Source of the DNA: Hirundichthys speculiger
Taxonomy: Eukaryota > Chordata > Actinopteri > Beloniformes > Exocoetidae
Reading direction: 5' to 3'
Assembly (NCBI GenBank): GCA_018398805.1
Contig: JAGFBZ010001584.1
Span: 620,001-684,000, forward strand
DNA: 64,000 bases
Both the position numbers and the translations under genes were made by a program. Positions within the stretch are counted from its first letter, which is position 1, and every line of letters begins with the position of its first letter. The notes beneath the pieces are model-generated. The model was not told the DNA's origin. It ran no database searches and worked only from the letters and a program-made list of their open reading frames with translations. This document shows positions 52,001-62,535 of the stretch, in pieces.

Positions 52001-52827
52001 GCAATTGATAAATGACTGTAGCTGTAAAAATACATAACTTCTGTTCAGGGTAGTTTTATTCAACTGTTCAGGTCTGGTATGTTTGAAGAGTAAAAAAGCA
52101 CCTCTTTCATTCCCCATAATCATCATAAGTGAATATCAGAAAAGTTTTTCACTCTTCACTGTAATAAAGAGGATACTTTACATTACACATGCCGGGAGGG
52201 ACACAAACTTGCCATCTGTAAAGTGCATAAACCAGTGTGTAAAAGTGCTTTTTGGGCTTTGGTTTATATATGCATGTTTAAAACTAAAGCCTGGTGAAGA
52301 CTGAAGTGTATAATACACAATGCTTTATATGTATTTTTTTTTTTTTTTTTGGCGATGTCTCACATCCAGATTCTGTCATTTAATGTCCATGGTTGTACAT
52401 AGATTGCTTGCTTGTTTGTTTGAAAATGGGCATGAAACATTCAGATTGCTCATATAGATATGTGTGAGACTTTTTCAGGTTGTTTGCTCTCATATATATT
52501 CAAGATACTCATCTTTTTTTTATTTTTAGGGCAAGAAAAAAGGAAGCAGAAACGAAGCCGTAGTAGATCTTCCTCATCATCCTCTTCCAGTTCATCGTCT
52601 TCCTCTTCATCTTCCTCTTCCTCATCTTCTTCGCGTTCATCACACTCATCCAGCAGCAGTCGTAGTAGCTCCAGCAGTAGTGGTAAGTCTGAATCACATT
52701 TAACACTGTATTCATATGGTTTTATATAATTTTTTTTTGTCCAGTTAACACTTTATACAAATAGATTTTTTTTTTTATACATGCTTCAGAAAAAAAAGTG
52801 TGTATATATATGTATGTATATATATAT

Positions 52828-52859
<32 letters not shown>

Positions 52860-53821
52860 TATTTATTTGTGTCACGGATTTGGTACAGTTTTGATATGTG
52901 ATTTGTGCATAAAGTGACAATTCATTTCTCTAAAATTATTTATTTATTTTGCTTCTCGGAACAAGTTCCAAACAATTTCAGTGCTGAATAGAATAATACT
53001 TCAAGTAAACAGTTAGTTACCAAGCACAACACTTCAATAAACTCAGTAGTACTGTAGACTTACCTTTGTTTCCTTACCTATTACTATTACATCATAGCAT
53101 AAAATACAAATAAATAAATTAAAACACACAAAAATGTAAACAAGAAACACTGTTAAAGTCCATTTTATTCTTGACTTTTAGTGCACACTTAGTAGTAATA
53201 TAAGTCTTAATTTAAGTTTGTCTCTGCTTATTTTTTGTGCTGAGGTTTTTTCTAATCTCCCAACGTGCTCTTTAAAGGAGACGTTGGGAGAGATACTTTT
53301 TTTTATCTTCTCCCCCCTCTCCACATGTGATCTCATTTTCCTCTGATAAGAAGGCGCGCCGCTACGTGGCAGCAGCCCCCAGACACCATCGACCCATGTC
53401 CGAATATGTTTGTTTGTTTCTGTATGTTTTATACAGAATTGATTAATAAAGTATTGATTAATAAAGTATTGATTATAAAAAGAGAGGTAAGCAGTTGCAA
53501 AAGAAAAAGTGCAATTTATCTATGACGAATTGGGGAAACATTAATTCAGAGATTCAGAAATACCTCCTGTTTTGCCTATTTCAAATGAAATAGTTGTTTT
53601 GCTGCCGTTACCTTTCCGGGGTGTACAGAAAGCGTAATATCAGGATGATTACGCTGGAGATGCTTGTCCATATAGCTTGTGTTTCCGTTTGAGTACAGGA
53701 CATGTCTCAAGCAGCGTTAGTGAAGTTAACTGTTTTCACTCCCTCACTGGTGTATTCAACAGCAAAACCAAAACGCTCCCAAACCAGCGATTTAAATACG
53801 TTTTCTGTTTGTTTTTGGGTT

Positions 53822-53900
<79 letters not shown>

Positions 53901-55518
53901 TTTCCTGCATCTATGAGCTGCAGCCAACTGGCCAAAGTGTGATAGGCTGGTCACTGTGAGTGAGCGGAGGCGAGTGCACATTGACATGCAGTGGTGGGCC
54001 TGTTGCCTAAAAAGCACGCACGCTCACGTGCAAATCCAAAGCAAAATTATTGGAACATAAATCCCGCGGGACATAAAAGCGTATTTGAAGTATCCTCTGT
54101 GTCATTCAGAACAGACATTTTGACTAACAGTAGAGCATGGTGGGAACCACATGTGTGAGCAGAGGAGTACAGGAGCCTGTGGACCAACATTGTAATTTAA
54201 CCGATAATTAATTATCCTGGTGGTTTACAGCCAGTCTCCAACTTGGCCAAGTTGTTACTTATTCCTGTGTTGTTACCACGGGAACCCATACAGATGAGCT
54301 GGTTATGCCTGACCATACCAATCCAATCTGATCACTTGCAGATAACAGTGCAGACATTCTGTCCTTAAGATTTGATTTGAGAAACAGATCAGATTTGTCT
54401 GCAGCCAGGCCGTCAGAAACTTTTTAACTTTGTTTGCAGTTTGACAAGTTTGTCAGGATTTATTTAGTTATTTATTTTAAATCTCACCATTAACAGAAAG
54501 GGTCATTTGGTTGTTTTTGTTGCTTTCAGACTCTCGCAGTAAATCCAGAAAGCAGTCCAAGAAAAGGAAAAAGGAGAAGCACAAAAAAGTAACAAAATCA
54601 CATTTTTCTTTCTGCATTGCCACATTTTTCATTCTTATCTCCTTTGGAAAACTTAAGTCTACTTTTTCTTGCACCCTGAACCAGAAAGGGAAGAAAGATA
54701 AAAAGCACAGACGTAAAAAAGAGAAGAAAGCGAAAGGAGGAGAAGAAAACTCGGGACCTGTACAAATCTCCAAGGTAGCACCACATTTATGTTTATTTAG
54801 GTCCATTTATTTTCACAGTAGACCAAAGGATGTTCTACTTTAATTCATGTTGTTGTTTCTGCCACATGTATATTGTGTTTTGTAAAAAGCTTTTATACTT
54901 TTTTCACACAGTTTGTTTAACATATAATAGTGTTTAATTTATAAATGTAAAAGTTCTGTTCCAGCAGCAGCATCATTAACTGCTCTGTTTGTTCCCAGAG
55001 ACACTATACCGGTAAAATAATTGTATTCATTCCAGGGATTAAAAAAAATCACAATCTCAAACCATTAACATCCCATTAGTCAAAATAAGATAATAGTCAG
55101 AACAAACCTGATAAAATGGAATTTCTGTTATTAACTATGTGAACAGATTTGCATCTCTGTAATTCCTTTTCTCCGTTAGATGTCACTTGTCACTGTTAGA
55201 TTTGTCATTTTGCCAGTCAACAGTTTTATTGTATAAATTCTAGCAATCATGGCTTTAATTTTCTTTATCTTTCAGTACTTAAAAGACAAGAAAAAAGGCA
55301 AGTACAGCATGATTTCAGGGAAGAAGATCAAGATGAAAGTCAAAAAGTCGAAAAAAGACAAGCAGGTAATTTCACCATTTCACTTATGTAATAAAAAGAT
55401 GTCTTTTTTTTTTTCGTGTGTATTAGACTGTTGATTGCACTGACTCTTGTGTCTGGTTTGATGATAGCGGGATAAAAATCGAGCAGAACTCCTTGAGTTC
55501 TTGAACTCCACCCTGTGA
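49006..55518 (+). CDS. Ser/Arg- and Lys-rich probable nuclear protein, 170 aa, seven exons
   Basis: Exons: 49006-49008 (ATG only as coding), 49284-49350, 52530-52682, 54530-54588, 54685-54774, 55276-55365 and 55468-55518. All junctions are AG/GT; phases are 0, 1, 1, 0, 0, 0 and the total is exactly 171 codons including TGA. Residues 2-23 are STKAECRLSSSTSK… RRRSR. Exon 3 adds RQEKRKQKRSRSR, a long serine tract (~35 Ser with R/H breaks) and ends in G. Exons 4-6 are strongly basic (KSRKQSKKRKKEKHKK, KKDKKHRRKKEKK, SGKKIKMKVKKSKKDK). The C-terminus is RDKNRAELLEFLNSTL. There is no RRM, zinc finger or signal peptide. Composition suggests a nuclear, perhaps splicing-associated protein. I do not recognise the family. 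Exons 3-7 are well supported. Exons 1-2 rest on phase agreement and SR-like content. It is convergent with rd3. Confidence 0.7.
49569..50262 (-). mobile_element. Deleted Tc1-like element in intron 2 of the SR-like gene
   Basis: The ends are inverted: ACACTACTCACAAA (49569-49582) and TTTGTGAGTAGTGT (50249-50262). The element is about 0.7 kb and keeps only the N-terminal DNA-binding region of the transposase. A related but more truncated copy lies at 56180-56692. Confidence 0.85.
49755..49979 (-). pseudogene. Tc1-like transposase, N-terminal helix-turn-helix only
   Basis: Starts MRPRQHLIIDQQYL. The helix-turn-helix is visible (GYSLREVAIELRVSESVISR LQQRH), followed by the linker SHRSGHPLATSHADNRFIV typical of Tc1 transposases. 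Similarity ends after ~75 residues and the catalytic domain is gone. Confidence 0.8.
50930..51250 (+). repeat. Dispersed repeat (partner of 21.29-21.51 kb, opposite orientation)
   Basis: Shares CTACTGACCACTAGG, AAATCCCCATTGA, AACATGG and TTTACGGCCTGGTT in order with the inverse of 21290-21510. The class is unknown. Confidence 0.65.
51400..51690 (-). repeat. Dispersed repeat, copy B (partner of 11.0-11.2 kb)
   Basis: The reverse complement carries CAACAGCTCAGTGCGT… ATTTCAGGACTC… TTGGAACTGTGCTGGGACC… AGTAAATCATCCC… GACCTCCAG, matching copy A in the same order. Lies in intron 2 of the SR-like gene. Confidence 0.7.
52798..52862. repeat. TA/TG-rich microsatellite
   Basis: GTATATATATGTATGTATAT…-type run in intron 3 of the SR-like gene. 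Confidence 0.85.
53256..53291. repeat. 36-nt near-palindrome
   Basis: TCTCCCAACGT… ACGTTGGGAGA arms (11 of 11 matched), with an inner CTCTTTAAAGGAG that is itself nearly palindromic. Lies in intron 3 of the SR-like gene. Confidence 0.85.
53330..53480 (+). mobile_element. LINE-type 3' end with tandem TTAATAAAGTATTGA tail
   Basis: A short GC-rich piece ends in AGAATTGATTAATAAAGTATTGATTAATAAAGTATTGATT, the tandem-tailed 3' terminus style of fish LINEs. No reverse transcriptase motif is visible. Confidence 0.45.
53827..53897. repeat. (CT)n microsatellite, about 71 bp
   Basis: Uninterrupted CT run in intron 3 of the SR-like gene. It generates spurious Leu-Ser and Arg-Glu repeat frames on the two strands. 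Confidence 0.95.
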
Positions 55519-55599
55519 TGCCGTCAATAGAGCTGGTCCTGACAGCTGGGCGCAGACACATGAGCAGAACTCAGGAAACAGGTCCAGCTTCCTACCAGA

Positions 55600-56160
55600 C
55601 GACAAGATGAGCTGGTGAATGCAAGTGACTTGCATCACCACAGGGAGGCAGCACAAAGCTGGATGAGTGAAAGAGTTATTTCTTCTGTCTGAAGTCTGAC
55701 AGCATTTGTGATGTCTGAATTTTGGTCTTGTTTTGATGGAAATGGAAACTGGTTACCTGCCAGTCTGACCTGTCAGCTTTGCTTGTAGTTCTAAGTTGTC
55801 ACCTCTTTAGAAAAAAAAAATACTCCACCAGTTTAGACTCACAACAGACTGTTTAAACAAAATTGAATTTATTCAGGTCAGTATATTGATGTAAGCAGAG
55901 TCAGAGATATTGTCTTACGTCATACATTGATTGTGTTTATCTGTACCTGATGCTGTCATTACCTACATTGCAATTCAACCCCCAACCAGTTGGTGTGCTA
56001 TATGTGCTGTGTTTCATGTTCAGTTATGAAGTCTCAGGACAGCAAACACTGTGACTGAATGAGGCTGCTTAAGTAAATTTATCAGACTTTATTTTTCCTA
56101 CTGAGATAAGAAAGGAACAGTAGGTGTCCCCTGAATGTCTTAAATGTTTAGTAGGAGATC
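55600..56160. other. 3' flank of the SR-like gene
   Basis: Probably 3' UTR and spacer. No canonical AATAAA was seen close to the stop codon, so the transcript end is not placed. Confidence 0.35.
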
Positions 56161-56179
56161 TTTATTTAAACAAAGGCTA

Positions 56180-56692
56180 ACTAAGTGCTGGGTATACCAC
56201 AGCAAAACAATTTCACCATGTCACCATTCACAATGAAGCCGTCATCGTCATCATGGGATGTTGTTAAAGGACGTCTACTTCAATGCCTTTCTGTGACTCT
56301 CCCCAGTCTCTCTGTGTCTCTGTTGCAACATTCTGATGACACTTTAAGCTCAGTGACAACTTCCAGCTAAGAACATCCTGTTGGAAGCCTCGCAGTAGCC
56401 ATGTAGCTGTTTGGGTCTGATGACGTCATAATGTTTAAATTTAAACGTGTCATTGAACAATTCATGGATCAGACGCCTTTTGCAATTTTTGCAGTTGATC
56501 GCTTGTTAGAGAACATCATGTTGAGCAGTAGGTACTGAAACACTGAACAGATGCACTTGGGCACGCAAAAGTTTAGAGAAGGTCAAACTGAGTTCACCTG
56601 TAAATGTTATAGTGCATTTTAGGTATATTCTGAAATTTCAGCTGAAGCTGAATATCATTAACTTTTTATGAGTAGTGTGTGGTTATATATTA
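56180..56692 (-). mobile_element. Truncated second copy of the ACACTACTCA Tc1-like element
   Basis: Similar to 49720-50262 throughout: GGTATACCACAGCAAAAC, TTCACAATGAAGCCGT, CTCTGTGTCTCTGTTGCAAC, TTATAGTGCATTTTAGGT. It ends TTTTATGAGTAGTGTGT. The opposite terminus is missing, and small indels have destroyed the reading frame. It lies between the SR-like gene and rd3. Confidence 0.8.
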
Positions 56693-56699
56693 GAGATGT

Positions 56700-57650
56700 G
56701 CAACATCAGTATCTGCCAATAAAGACAAAAAAAACCATGAAACATTGGCATAAACACTAGCGTAGTTAAAAAAAAAAAAAGCAAGGTTAGAAAGAGGGTT
56801 CCTTCAACAACACTAACTTCATAACTCATCTTAAGGATGTTTGAAGGAATTTGTGAAGATCGAGGAGGAGAGAGAGACTCCTGCAAAAAATGGCTATCAG
56901 CAGCAGCTTGTCAACTCTTAATGGAGGCAAAAAGTATGATCATGACCACCCCGGGGTTAAAGGCATCACCCAGAAACTCCTGGAATTTACATTTTAGATG
57001 CAGTAAGCTTCAGTAGCTTTCTGATTATATGAGCATGTGTTTGCATAAGTCCCATTGCCATGACAATAAGAGCATCATAGGTTAATGTTGTACTAAATCA
57101 GGCACATCATTGGATTATATGAGCAATCGACAAATATTGGCAAATATCCATTATCATACACCTGTTTTATTTATATTTATATTGATATATAAATAAACCT
57201 GAAAATCTCTTTACACCCCAACATCTCCTACTAAACCTTTAACAGATCTTGAAATCAGTTCTAAAAGTTTAAGATACTTTTTGAAGAAGATGGCTGTCAT
57301 TCAGTCGTTTAAATCCTAGGAGTTCCTGTTCATTCATTTTCTGAGACTGATCATTAAGTTTCCACTGTGACCTTTGGCTGTGGGAATCTTTTTTTTTATA
57401 AAACATGTACTTTTTGTTATCTATGAGAATCAACTGTGTGTACTGTAATGATTACTGTATGCATTTTGATCTCCCAAGTTCTGTCATGAATGTTCCAGTA
57501 TTTTTCTGTCTTTAAATTTAAAATGCAATCACCATCAGTTCTCCTCACATCAGACCAGTTGAAAGCTTTATGTGACTGTTGGTGCTGAACTATTGTATAA
57601 TGTTGAAGTGTGCTGTTTGACAAAAGAAAAAGAGACTGCAATGAAATTGG
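56700..57650. other. Intergenic DNA, nothing recognised
   Basis: AT-rich spacer between two convergent genes, with no supported coding stretch or repeat ends. Confidence 0.5.
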
Positions 57651-57660
57651 CAGAATTTTT

Positions 57661-57666
57661 TTTATT
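57661..57666 (-). terminator. Candidate rd3 polyadenylation signal
   Basis: TTTATT on the plus strand gives AATAAA on the minus strand, about 0.7 kb past the rd3 stop. Confidence 0.35.
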
Positions 57667-58360
57667 TTTAAATGTTTCACTCAAAAACTGGGCAGCATTT
57701 GAAGAAGAAAGCATTCTCCTTCCTGCCCTTCAGTAACACGTTTCCCAGTCTGTGTACTCCAGCCTGAGGACTCCCCCCTAAAGGACATTGAAGTGAACTA
57801 CTGGTTTTAGGACTGCAATCTTCATACTGAAATATCATTCTTCCATTAAACATTGACTTAACAGGCATTTTATTTACATATTTCACTTGGCTTTTTATGA
57901 GAGGGACAGTTTTACCCTTCAACTAGTGTCTTCTGGAATAAAAAAAAAAGCCTTTAAATAACATCATGTGAGGCTACAGTAAGCAGGCCTCCACGCTTGC
58001 GTGCCAGTAGGAGACATGATTGCAAGAGGTAATGTCAAGCAAAGTTGTTTCAAGTGCTGAAAATCAAACACCTGACGGTGCCCTTTTCAGATATAAAGGT
58101 CAGACGGGGCTGAATGCTGCGATGTGAAAATCTTCCCTTGGCCTGTATTAAAGTGGATATGCTGTACTAGTGCCGAGCCCTGGAGACATGCCGGTCCCAC
58201 CGAAACATCCACCCTTCATCTATGTCCTGAGATCACTCCTCTTCAGACAACCTTGCTGCCGTCGGCTCCTTTGTATCTGAAGTCGGGCATGCTCCACACC
58301 CTCTGTGATCTCTCCTCCCTGTTCATCCCTCTCTCCACGTCCTCCGAGACAGTTTTTAGA

Positions 58361-61300
58361 TCACTCATCCCTGTCCCGTCTGCCGAACTTGGAGGTGAGG
58401 CCCACTGTGCTTCCAAACGGGTTGATCTTGATCCGGGACCTGAAGTTCATGCTCATGGCGCGTTTGTTATTCCACTGGCGGGCCAAGCGTTGCGCCTCCT
58501 GCTCCTCCTTCAAGTGGTCCAGGGCCTCCAGGAGGACGGAGCGGAAAAGGCCGGAAACCTCATGCGCCTCAGGCTCATTAGCCTGCATAACGTCCCTAAA
58601 CCTGAGCAAAACAAAGCAACACATAACAAGGTAAAGGCTTTGATGAAATCTGAGCAGTCTATTAATAGCAACTATGGCTGCTGGGCTGGTAAAGGCTTCT
58701 TTGTTTACATGAGTCAGTTTATTTGAATTTAAGCATGTGATGTTCTCTCTGCCTGGTGCTTTTTTAAAAGAGCTGCCTTCAGAAGAAATCTAAGGGTATC
58801 TGCCAGAGCTGAGAGAGGATGGTGAATGTATATGGATACGTCACTGCATTAAAACAACATGTAGCACACTTCACAAAACTATTGTTCATAGGGTCTAACA
58901 AGGTAAATAATTTGGTTTCAACAATAAATCAATGCTCATCTCACGCAACAACATCACAAAAGTAGGAATTGGTTTTCCCACTCAAGAAAACACATGGTAC
59001 AATGTTATAAAAGAAAAAAGATGATGATCATGAACGAAGGATAACTGTGTTTATACAAATGTTCTTTATCGTCCATCCACATGACAGACGTTACTGTACA
59101 AAAAGAAAAACACAAATGATCTGTTTCATCACCCCACACCTGCACAAAAAACCAAATTCCCAGTTACTCCTCCTGCCAGTCAGTTTTTTTTGGCTTTGCC
59201 TTAACAAGCCCTTAAATGCATCCTTTCCGGGAACATGTTTCGCAAGAAGTGCCAACAGTTTAGTGATGTTTGGCCTTTCTTCAACTTCGCCTGCAGCAAC
59301 CACAGCAGCGCACGAGAAATTGGTTTTAATGTTGCATTTTTTTTTTTTTTTAATTAGCTGTAGCTTATATTGAGATGTGTAACATTAGAATGTGATCGAT
59401 TACAGTAGAATTGCCCTTGATTTGAAAGTTCAAATATATATACAAGTAAAAACCACAGTTCCTAGAGAAGGAAAATAAAGTACAATTATCCAAAATATAC
59501 ATTTCTGGCCTGAACTGTGTCATCACATGGTCTCAGTGCTTTTATCAACAAACCACGTTATCTCTCAAAGGCAACAACATGAGGTTAAAAACTCGAAAAA
59601 AGCAAGTAATGTAAAACAAACTAAGCTACTGTTGCTATATTTATAGCAGAACCCCGGTGACCCTGAATGGGAATAAGGGGGTACAGGTGATTGACAGACA
59701 TGCTGATTTCAATCTTATCTGGAATATTTTAGAAAGCGATCTACTATCTACACAACTAATACAAAAAAAAACAAACATGGTCCTGTTGGTGTTTGGGTCT
59801 CTTATTTTGGTTTACCCCGCCTTCTGACATCAACATTGTCAAACTTTAATGAGACACAAGAGACCTCAGCAGCTTTCTAAGAACAGGAGTACCGACGATT
59901 AAAGGATGGAGAAACACAGACACAAAGAGTGTCAGCTGATCAGTTTCCTCTGGGGAATGTCTCCCCGTCTGTGGCTATGATGATCATCCAATAGCTTGTA
60001 TCTGTATATGCAGTACATGCAGAAGTCATGATTACATATTAATCAGCTCCCTTCAATTAAAGAATATATTTTACTGGACACAAAATCTGTATACTCACGA
60101 TTACCGTTAGGAATATATATTTAAAAATTACTATACTATTACTATTTGATATTATTGGGACAGATACCAGTGAATACAGCAGATGTATAGTGAAAGCCAC
60201 ATCATAAGAACATTTAAACAGAGACTTTAATTTGATGAGGACTTAATATGTTATATATTAACACAAACATAGCAAGCTGTACCACCTGAATTACGCTGCC
60301 TCCATTTGGACTCTAAGTCTGTGTCCCCTAAATGTCAGCACTGTTCAGATCACTTTGCATTTAGGTTTTCTTTTAAATTAAACAGAAATTGATTTTTTAA
60401 AAAAAAAAACCAACAACAATCTGTGAAATCAGTTGAGTACTGTCCCCATCACAGCTTGAAGGCTCCAACCTGATTCAAAACCCAGTTCAGGCTTGGAACG
60501 ATGGATGGATGGATGGATCGATGGATGGATGGATGGATGGATGGATGGAGGCTTTTTTAGGACTCTATAATCACACACCACTTTCTAATTCTGCTGGAAA
60601 TCAAAGCGCTCCCTTTTCATATGGAAATGCGTTGACCACTAATTCTATTCAATGACTCAATTTGAATATGAATAATTAAGAATACCTTTTTGCATAACAT
60701 ATTGTAGCTAAATCCCTTTTACAGCTGTGGTTATAAATACATCCTTCAGATGAGCTGTCTGGTGGCTTCAGACCTGACAGATCTGCTGATTGTAAACCTT
60801 AAAAAGCAGTTGGATCCTTTAATAGTCCAGCTTTTATGCAATCATTAAAAAAAGAACTTTGACCTCGATTCAGCAAGGTAAAATTATTTATTGAGCTTAA
60901 AATCCCATAATTTATAATAAACTGCTCTGTATGGCCTTTTTGACTCATTCGTTACAGTTTCACAGTAGATTGGTTATATTGATTCCATTTTATACAATTT
61001 AGAGATCATTCAAAGTGTTACAAGATTTATCAGTTTATCTGAAGGGTTGTGAGATACAGAATAGGAAGAGGAGCAAGCATGTTGTTACACAAAGTCTAAC
61101 GAAACTTTTTGTTATTTCATCATTTCACTTCTTTTTATGTGCAAAACAAACTGAGTTATATCAAAACTGAGTGATAAACTGAGAGATAAACTGGTGGAAC
61201 TGCTAACAGATCAACCACTGACTTTCTGATCTTGGCAACCAAAAGTCAAGAAAGTTTGAAGAATGCATCATATTTTCCAGGTTCTCTGACTTTTACTTGC

Positions 61301-62003
61301 TTTGCTAACAGGATCAGGTTTGTTCACCACTTCAAAGTCAGATGACTGCCATCAGATTTTCACAACTTCTGTTTCCTGTTTCAGCTGTTGCAGCAACGGA
61401 TCACTGAGTTGTGCTGATTGACTTGGCAGAGGTTTTATGTTGGATGCCTCTCCTGACACAACCCTCCAGCACCATGACATCACTGGCTTGTGAGCCCTTT
61501 GAGGTAATGCGAGGGTCAGAGTCCTGTCCAGGAACACGTGACAGGGCTGATCAGTCAGGTGGCCTTCCAGTTGGAGGGCAACCAGCTCCACCCACTGCCC
61601 CACAGCTACACCTCACAAAGACTTGTAAAATGTGCTTTGAAAAAAAGGTTCTGAGCAATAAGAACAAAAGTTATCTGAAATGTAAATCGTGTGAAATATT
61701 AGTGTGTCCTTACTTCAGCAGGACCAGTCCGCAGCAGGACGGTGGCACCTTAGAGCAGAGGTCCTCCAGCGCCAGCCTCTCCCCGGTGCTGATGTTGAAG
61801 GAAGACCGTGGTGTGCTGGCCAGCCAGCTGTAGTCCACCCCGGTCTTCAGCCGTCTGTATTCGTTCTCCCTCTCTCTCTGCTGTCTTTCCGCTTCCTTGA
61901 GCTGCCAGCTGAACTCCAGCATCAGGGTGTCAGTGACCACGTCAGCCGGGTCCCTGCGGGGGCTCCGGTAATACGGCTCGTTCCAGTTGAACCAGGAGGC
62001 CAT
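58361..62003 (-). CDS. rd3: RD3, retinal degeneration 3 (guanylate cyclase regulator)
   Basis: RD3 binds photoreceptor membrane guanylate cyclases, inhibits them in the inner segment and is needed for their transport to the outer segment. Two coding exons on the minus strand: 61714-62003 and 58361-58601. The donor (AA|GTAAGG) and acceptor (CTCAG|G) join within K97, and the sum is exactly 176 codons plus stop. Family features: start [10 protein letters not shown], the predicted coiled coil [20 protein letters not shown] (~30-48), the hallmark [12 protein letters not shown] (55-66), [12 protein letters not shown] (~75-86), [20 protein letters not shown] (~97-116) and ARQW…[12 protein letters not shown] (~137-161). 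The start is set by a good family match; an in-frame ATG 42 bp upstream lies before a likely acceptor (…CTGTCAG), so a 5' UTR intron is likely. The protein is shorter at the C-terminus than human RD3 (195 aa). The intron is 3.1 kb. Confidence 0.95.
58602..61713 (-). other. rd3 intron
   Basis: Contains a (GGAT)n microsatellite at 60500-60550 and a short T-run near 59337-59352. An open minus-strand stretch at 59091-59303 has no recognised family. Confidence 0.7.
60500..60550. repeat. (GGAT)n microsatellite
   Basis: GATGGATGGATGG run with one GATC interruption, in the rd3 intron. Confidence 0.9.
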
Positions 62004-62156
62004 GGCCTTGTCCTCTTCCACTGTCCTCTGACAGAGAAGAGACATGATAATATGCTTAAATGTTTGCTCAAAGTTATTGAAATTACTGAGGTAGATTTTG
62101 GGGGTTTTAGGGTTACTTTACAGATTAAAAACTAGAAAAGCACTCGGAGAGCGCAG

Positions 62157-62534
62157 ACCTCCGCCAAGTGCAACAAGTGATTTACAGATTGCTATAAAAT
62201 CCACCTTCTGGATCAGATTTGGATCAGCCTTTGAAATTTGATAGAGGTTTCCATTGTCAACCCCTGTGTCAAATTCCATAAGTTTTGGGCGATAATTAAC
62301 GGAGATATTGCGAAACAAAATTTTCGGTCTCATTGACCGCAATGTTATCGAAAATTTGAAAGTGATCCAGAATCCAGGATTTCTTCCGGATCACAGCCAA
62401 AATGAAACCAGTTCTTTCTTTTCACATTTATGACAACTCCTGACAAAATGTCATCAAAATCCATCTATCACTTTTGTGAGTTATCTTGTACACAGACAGA
62501 CAGATAAATGCCGGCAAGAACATAACCTCCTTGG
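62157..62534 (+). mobile_element. Short DNA-type repeat with ACCTCCGCCAAG end, copy 2
   Basis: Starts ACCTCCGCCAAG and is co-linear with 28394-28802, sharing TTTACAGATTGC, GATAGAGGTTTCCATTGTCAA, ATAATTAACGGAGATATTG, GAAAGTGATCCAGAATCCAG and the ACAGACAGACAGATAAA block. The right inverted end is cut after ACCTCCTTGG. It lies just upstream of the first rd3 coding exon. Confidence 0.85.
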
Positions 62535-62535
62535 T

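Noticed and set aside
53677..54017. Leu-Ser and Arg-Glu repeat open frames
   Set aside because: Produced entirely by the (CT)n microsatellite.
58124..58726. 200-codon plus-strand open frame
   Set aside because: It lies opposite rd3 exon 2, which has a clear family match on the minus strand; it is an antisense shadow.
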